This document shows, one piece after another, positions 5,559-8,826 of a stretch of 8,826 nucleotides of DNA. A program made the translations under genes and the position numbers. Within the stretch, counting starts at the first letter, position 1, and every line of letters starts with the position of its first letter. The DNA is taken from the NCBI RefSeq assembly GCF_021811875.1, contig NZ_JAJBJD010000030.1, positions 1 to 8,826 on the forward strand, written 5' to 3'. This DNA comes from Candidatus Bandiella numerosa. Lineage in GTDB: Bacteria > Pseudomonadota > Alphaproteobacteria > Rickettsiales > Midichloriaceae. The notes below the pieces were generated by a model that made no database searches, was not told where the DNA came from, and was given only the letters and a program-made list of their open reading frames with translations.

Positions 5559-8129
5559 TCACAGTGAATTTTTGACAATATTAAGGATTTTTTCTTCTAC
5601 ATTTACATTTTTACCGCTAGCTTGAGCAAAATCAGAGTTTCCACCTCCATTTCCATCAATAATATTAAAGCATTTTTGAAGCAATTCTTTGGCATTATAT
5701 TTAGGTAATATATCCTTTGACACGCCGATTAAAAGAGAAGTTTTATTGTTAGATTTATCCGTGTTAATTAATACCATAACAGATTTGGTCCTGTTTTTAA
5801 GGCCATCATAAATACTTTTGAGGTCTACTTTCTGTTCATTTAATTTAAGTAATAAAATTTTATTATCATTTACACTAATTTCTTCTAGTCTGAGAAGCAG
5901 TAATTCATTTTTGTATTGCTCATTAATCTTTGTTAAACTTTTGATTTGATTTTGTAAATTATATACATCGTTAACTATATTTTCTTCTTTACATCTTAGC
6001 AATTGCACAATTTCTTCAGTTTTATCAGCTTTGTTTCTAAAATAATCTAGCGCTTTAATACCAGTCAACGCTTCAATTCTTCTAACACCTGCAGAGATTG
6101 ATTCTTCAGATGATATTGCAAATATCCCTATCTCTCCAGTATAATTTGCATGAGTACCGCCACATAACTCGATTGAATCCCCCATTGAAATAACCCTAAC
6201 CTCATCGTCATATTTTTCACCAAAAAGTGCCATTGCGCCACATTTTTTTGCATCGTCAATATTCATTAAGTTGGTTGAGATTCTTTTATTTGCAATGATC
6301 ATGGTGTTCACTAATTTTTCTACTTCAATTAGCTCAATTTTAGTTAAACCTTTGTTGTGTGTAAAATCAAATCTTAATTTTTCATCATTTACTAATGAGC
6401 CTTTTTGAACCACATGTTTTCCCAAATTATTTCTTAGAGCAAAATGCAAAAGGTGAGCGGCTGAATGATTAGCTTTAATCTTGTTTCTTAATTCATAATT
6501 TATTAATAATTTTACTTCATCTCCCACATTTAATTTTTCTGATAAATGAACGAAATGCCCATGTATTTTTCCTACAAATAGTTTTGTATCATAAATTTTA
6601 CTATTGTTGATTAAACCCTTATCTCCAATCTGCCCACCACATTCTGCATAAAACGGTGTTTGATCAGTGATAATTACAGCTTTCTCTCCATCATTTGCAA
6701 ATCCTACTGATTTATCATTTACTATGATTGCTTGAATTTTTCCTACAAAATTAGCATTCTCCTTTCTTATAAATTCGGTACTTCCAAATTTATCATATAC
6801 ATCATACCAAATAGGCGAAATTCCTATTTCTCCACTGCCACTCCAATTAGCTTTAGCTCTAACCTTTTGTTCTTGCATGGCAGTTTCAAAACCTTGATGA
6901 TCAAGTTGTAAATTTTTTTCTTTCAAAATATCAGCTGTCAAATCGAATGGAAAACCATAAGTGTCGTATAATTTAAATGCTTTTATTCCACTTAAAACTC
7001 CATTTTTAGGCAGATGATCTGTCTCCTCATTTAAATACTTTAAGCCATTTTTCAAGGTATTTTTAAAGCGTTCCTCTTCCATATTTAAAGTTGAGATTAT
7101 CAAATCTTTTGCTTCTAATAATTCAGGGTAGGAGCTTTTCATTTCACTAATAAAAATGGGTGCTATTTTTGACAATAAATTATCATCATACTCTATGTTG
7201 TGAACATGCCTCATTGCTCTTCTCATTATTCTTCTTAAAACATATCCTCTACCTTCATTTGATGGTAAAACTCCATCCGCAATTAAAAAACATAAAGAAC
7301 GAATATGATCAGCTATTACTTTATTAGAAACAATTTTTTGATTATTACCAGTAAGTTCAATTATTGTATTTATTAATTTTTTAAATAAATCCGTATCGTA
7401 ATTGTCATTTACTCCTTGCATAACAGCGCTAATTCTTTCTAAACCCATCCCTGTGTCTATTGAAGGTTTGGGAAGGTTGATTTGATCGCTAGATTTTAAT
7501 TTTTCATATTGCATAAAAACTAAATTCCATATTTCAACGTATCTGTCGCCGTTTTCATCTTTTGTTCCTGGAAGTCCTCCAAAATATTTTTCTCCGTGAT
7601 CATAAAAAATTTCTGAACATGGTCCGCATGGACCTACGTCTCCCATTGACCAAAAATTATCATTTGTTTTAATTTTAATTATTTTATCATCACTGAAGTT
7701 ACTAATTTTTTTCCATAAGTTCAGTGCTTGAATATCTTCATGATATACTGTAATGTATAGTTTTTTCTTATCTATTTGTAACTCTTTAGTTAAATATTCC
7801 CATGCATAAAATATTGCTTTTTCTTTAAAATAATCTCCGAATGAAAAATTACCCAGCATTTCAAAAAATGTATGGTGTCTAGCGGTAAATCCAACATTTT
7901 CAAGGTCATTGTGCTTTCCGCCTGCACGAATACATTTTTGAGAAGTGGCAACTCGTGGATATTCTATTTTTTCCTTACCTGTAAATTGATTTTTAAATTG
8001 AACCATACCTGAATTGGTGAATAAAAGGGTAGGGTCATTGTGTGGAATCAGAGTAGAGGAAGCTAAAATTTTATGATTATTTTTTTGAAAATAATTTAAA
8101 AAAGACTCTCTAATATCATTAAGCAACAT
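5559..8129 (-). CDS. alaS: Alanyl-tRNA synthetase
   Basis: Charges tRNA-Ala with alanine in the cytoplasm and edits mischarged Ser/Gly. From the ATG at 8129 the product has 856 residues, close to the usual length of about 875. Visible parts (numbering from that ATG): class II catalytic core with FTNSGMVQFKN (37-47), RAGGKHNDLENVG (68-80), RHHTFFEMLGNFSFGDYF (84-101) and the motif 3 GMGLER (227-232); the tRNA-recognition helical region with GRGYVLRRIMRRAMRH (293-308); the editing domain with zinc-binding HSAAHLLH (His555, His559) and CGGTH (Cys656, His660); a coiled-coil-like linker (about 700-750); and a C-terminal DHHA1 domain with DGNGGGNSDFAQASGK (825-840). A TTG at 8135 could extend it by two residues, but the ATG aligns better. 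No strong Shine-Dalgarno is seen. It is convergent with tlc and preceded by the terminator of the gene upstream, so it is likely its own transcript. Confidence 0.97.
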   Translation of the reverse strand: MLLNDIRESFLNYFQKNNHKILASSTLIPHNDPTLLFTNSGMVQFKNQFTGKEKIEYPRVATSQKCIRAGGKHNDLENVGFTARHHTFFEMLGNFSFGDYFKEKAIFYAWEYLTKELQIDKKKLYITVYHEDIQALNLWKKISNFSDDKIIKIKTNDNFWSMGDVGPCGPCSEIFYDHGEKYFGGLPGTKDENGDRYVEIWNLVFMQYEKLKSSDQINLPKPSIDTGMGLERISAVMQGVNDNYDTDLFKKLINTIIELTGNNQKIVSNKVIADHIRSLCFLIADGVLPSNEGRGYVLRRIMRRAMRHVHNIEYDDNLLSKIAPIFISEMKSSYPELLEAKDLIISTLNMEEERFKNTLKNGLKYLNEETDHLPKNGVLSGIKAFKLYDTYGFPFDLTADILKEKNLQLDHQGFETAMQEQKVRAKANWSGSGEIGISPIWYDVYDKFGSTEFIRKENANFVGKIQAIIVNDKSVGFANDGEKAVIITDQTPFYAECGGQIGDKGLINNSKIYDTKLFVGKIHGHFVHLSEKLNVGDEVKLLINYELRNKIKANHSAAHLLHFALRNNLGKHVVQKGSLVNDEKLRFDFTHNKGLTKIELIEVEKLVNTMIIANKRISTNLMNIDDAKKCGAMALFGEKYDDEVRVISMGDSIELCGGTHANYTGEIGIFAISSEESISAGVRRIEALTGIKALDYFRNKADKTEEIVQLLRCKEENIVNDVYNLQNQIKSLTKINEQYKNELLLLRLEEISVNDNKILLLKLNEQKVDLKSIYDGLKNRTKSVMVLINTDKSNNKTSLLIGVSKDILPKYNAKELLQKCFNIIDGNGGGNSDFAQASGKNVNVEEKILNIVKNSL

Positions 8130-8159
8130 TCGCAAATGGTAATAATTTTAGTTAGCCAG

Positions 8160-8188
8160 AATATAATATAATCTATGTTTTAGGTAAA
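8160..8188 (-). promoter_or_regulatory. Putative alaS promoter
   Basis: On the minus strand TATATT (8165-8160) lies about 30 bp upstream of the alaS ATG, with a weak TTACCT 16 bp further upstream. The match is modest and the region is AT-rich. Its placement directly after the upstream gene's terminator is what makes a promoter here likely. Confidence 0.3.
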
Positions 8189-8189
8189 T

Positions 8190-8227
8190 AAAAAAGCTCA
8201 GTAACACTGTAGTCGCTGAACTTTTTT
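8190..8227 (-). terminator. Rho-independent terminator after the truncated unknown gene
   Basis: On the minus strand AAAAAAGTTCAG (8227-8216) pairs with CTGAGCTTTTTT (8201-8190), one G-T wobble, around a 14-base loop, ending in a run of six T. It begins 15 bp after the stop of the gene at 8243-8725. The A-run on the other arm would make it work in both directions. It insulates alaS from read-through. Confidence 0.75.
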
Positions 8228-8242
8228 ATTAAATTTAATTAT

Positions 8243-8725
8243 TTATAGCTCTTCTTTTGGTTGTTCAGTAACCTCTACCGTACTACAAACTGCTGAAATG
8301 ACATTTTCAAATAGATCAATAGCAGCTGCAGTTTTATCAGTTTGAAACTGTTTTACTGCTGTGTTACTACTACTTTGCGCGTCACTTACATCTTGCATAA
8401 TAGCTGTAACCAAACTTTCCTGATCCTTTGCTAATGTAGTTCCTCTATCTACAAAATCTACTAATGCCTTTATATAATCATGTCCTTCGACATCAGCTGA
8501 AACAGAACTAAAAGCTTGGACTGCGTCTTTTACAAAAGATTTTAAGTATTCAACGGCATTGCCTTTTAAAGCGTAATCTGCTTCTAGCTTTGTAGAGATC
8601 GTCACAGCTAAATCTATAACCTTTGTTGCATTGTTTGTATAATTTTGTGCTTTAAATGCATCTATACAAGGTTTAATTTCCTTAGCTATACCAAAAAATA
8701 AGGCCGTTGCATAAATGCAAAGCAA
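8243..8725 (-). CDS. Uncharacterised Ala-rich helical protein, probably 5'-truncated by an insertion sequence
   Basis: I do not recognise this product. The open frame runs 160 codons from a TTG at 8725; the upstream in-frame stop is at 8758-8756 and no ATG start lies near the 5' end. Codons 1-8 (MLCIYATA) are encoded by 8725-8702, the stretch that looks like the end of an insertion sequence. The native sequence therefore probably begins around residue 9 (LFFGIAKEIKPC) and its true N-terminus is lost. The rest is soluble, acidic and Ala/Thr/Ser/Val-rich, and looks mainly alpha-helical, with no membrane segment beyond the chimeric start and cysteines at 20 and 147. Its Ala content sets it apart from the Asn/Ile/Lys-rich neighbours. 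A good terminator follows, so the 3' end is genuine. It may be a pseudogene remnant, or be expressed weakly from a non-ATG start or an outward insertion-sequence promoter. Confidence 0.5.
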   Translation of the reverse strand: MLCIYATALFFGIAKEIKPCIDAFKAQNYTNNATKVIDLAVTISTKLEADYALKGNAVEYLKSFVKDAVQAFSSVSADVEGHDYIKALVDFVDRGTTLAKDQESLVTAIMQDVSDAQSSSNTAVKQFQTDKTAAAIDLFENVISAVCSTVEVTEQPKEEL

Positions 8726-8826
8726 GGAAGATATGCAATAAATGGATTTAAAAAATTAGATTCATATAAAGAAGAACGATAAGTTTGGTATAAAAGCTGA
8801 TAGAATAATAGGAATTCAAGAAAGTT
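8702..8826. mobile_element. End of a second insertion sequence, continuing past the right edge
   Basis: GGCCGTTGCATAA (8702-8714) matches the outer end of the left-edge insertion sequence (GACCATTGCATAA, 205 to 193, minus strand) at 11 of 13 bases, and both face into the window. After about 13 bases the two sequences diverge, so these are either opposite ends of similar elements or related but different elements. The 125 visible bases carry no convincing transposase start on the plus strand. A minus-strand frame ending at 8748 could be a transposase C-terminus but is too short to judge. Boundary and identity are inferred from the terminal match alone. Confidence 0.45.

Noticed and set aside
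8688..8826. Short partial frames on either strand at the right edge, as possible transposase ends or starts
   Set aside because: They are too short, lack a start with a ribosome binding site, and show no motif that would decide between strands.
1..8826. CRISPR arrays, tRNA or rRNA genes, toxin-antitoxin or phage-defence systems
   Set aside because: No regularly spaced repeats, no cloverleaf-like tRNA sequence, no rRNA segment and no defence-type protein motifs were seen on either strand.

Overview
The window looks like chromosome from an obligate intracellular alphaproteobacterium of the order Rickettsiales. The DNA is strongly AT-rich, Shine-Dalgarno sequences are weak or absent, and the gene content fits: a Tlc-type nucleotide transporter (energy and nucleotide parasitism), an AmpG-family muropeptide permease, an AmpD/AmiD-type zinc amidase, an alphaproteobacterial bL28 and an ordinary-length AlaS. 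The genus cannot be fixed from the sequence alone.

Layout from left to right. Positions 1 to about 205 are the 5' end of an insertion sequence whose transposase (43 N-terminal residues visible, minus strand) runs off the left edge. A hairpin (221-251) follows. On the minus strand comes a two-gene unit: ampG (1419-2660) overlaps by 17 bp the start of a 385-residue uncharacterised protein (278-1435), in which I see a papain-like (NlpC/P60 or CHAP-like) Cys/His arrangement. Divergent from ampG, only 26 bp away, is a zinc N-acetylmuramoyl-L-alanine amidase with a C-terminal peptidoglycan-binding domain (2687-3475). Together these three form a compact cell-wall cluster. It would suit turnover and recycling of the reduced peptidoglycan of Rickettsiales, although that joint role is inferred from context.

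Convergent with the amidase (10 bp gap) is rpmB (3486-3818, minus). Divergent from rpmB is tlc (3986-5425, plus), which has a plausible sigma-70 promoter in the 167-bp spacer and a rho-independent terminator just after its stop. Convergent with tlc is alaS (5559-8129, minus).

Upstream of alaS is a clear terminator hairpin (8190-8227). It belongs to a 160-codon minus-strand reading frame of unknown function (8243-8725). That frame has no ATG start, and its first eight codons lie inside what looks like the end of a second insertion sequence at about 8702. This end matches the left element's end at 11 of 13 bases. The last gene is therefore probably the 3' remainder of a gene cut by the insertion. 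Apart from the insertion sequences and this remnant, the window is ordinary housekeeping and host-dependence content. The least described part is the ampG-coupled putative cysteine hydrolase. No tRNA, rRNA or CRISPR array was seen.
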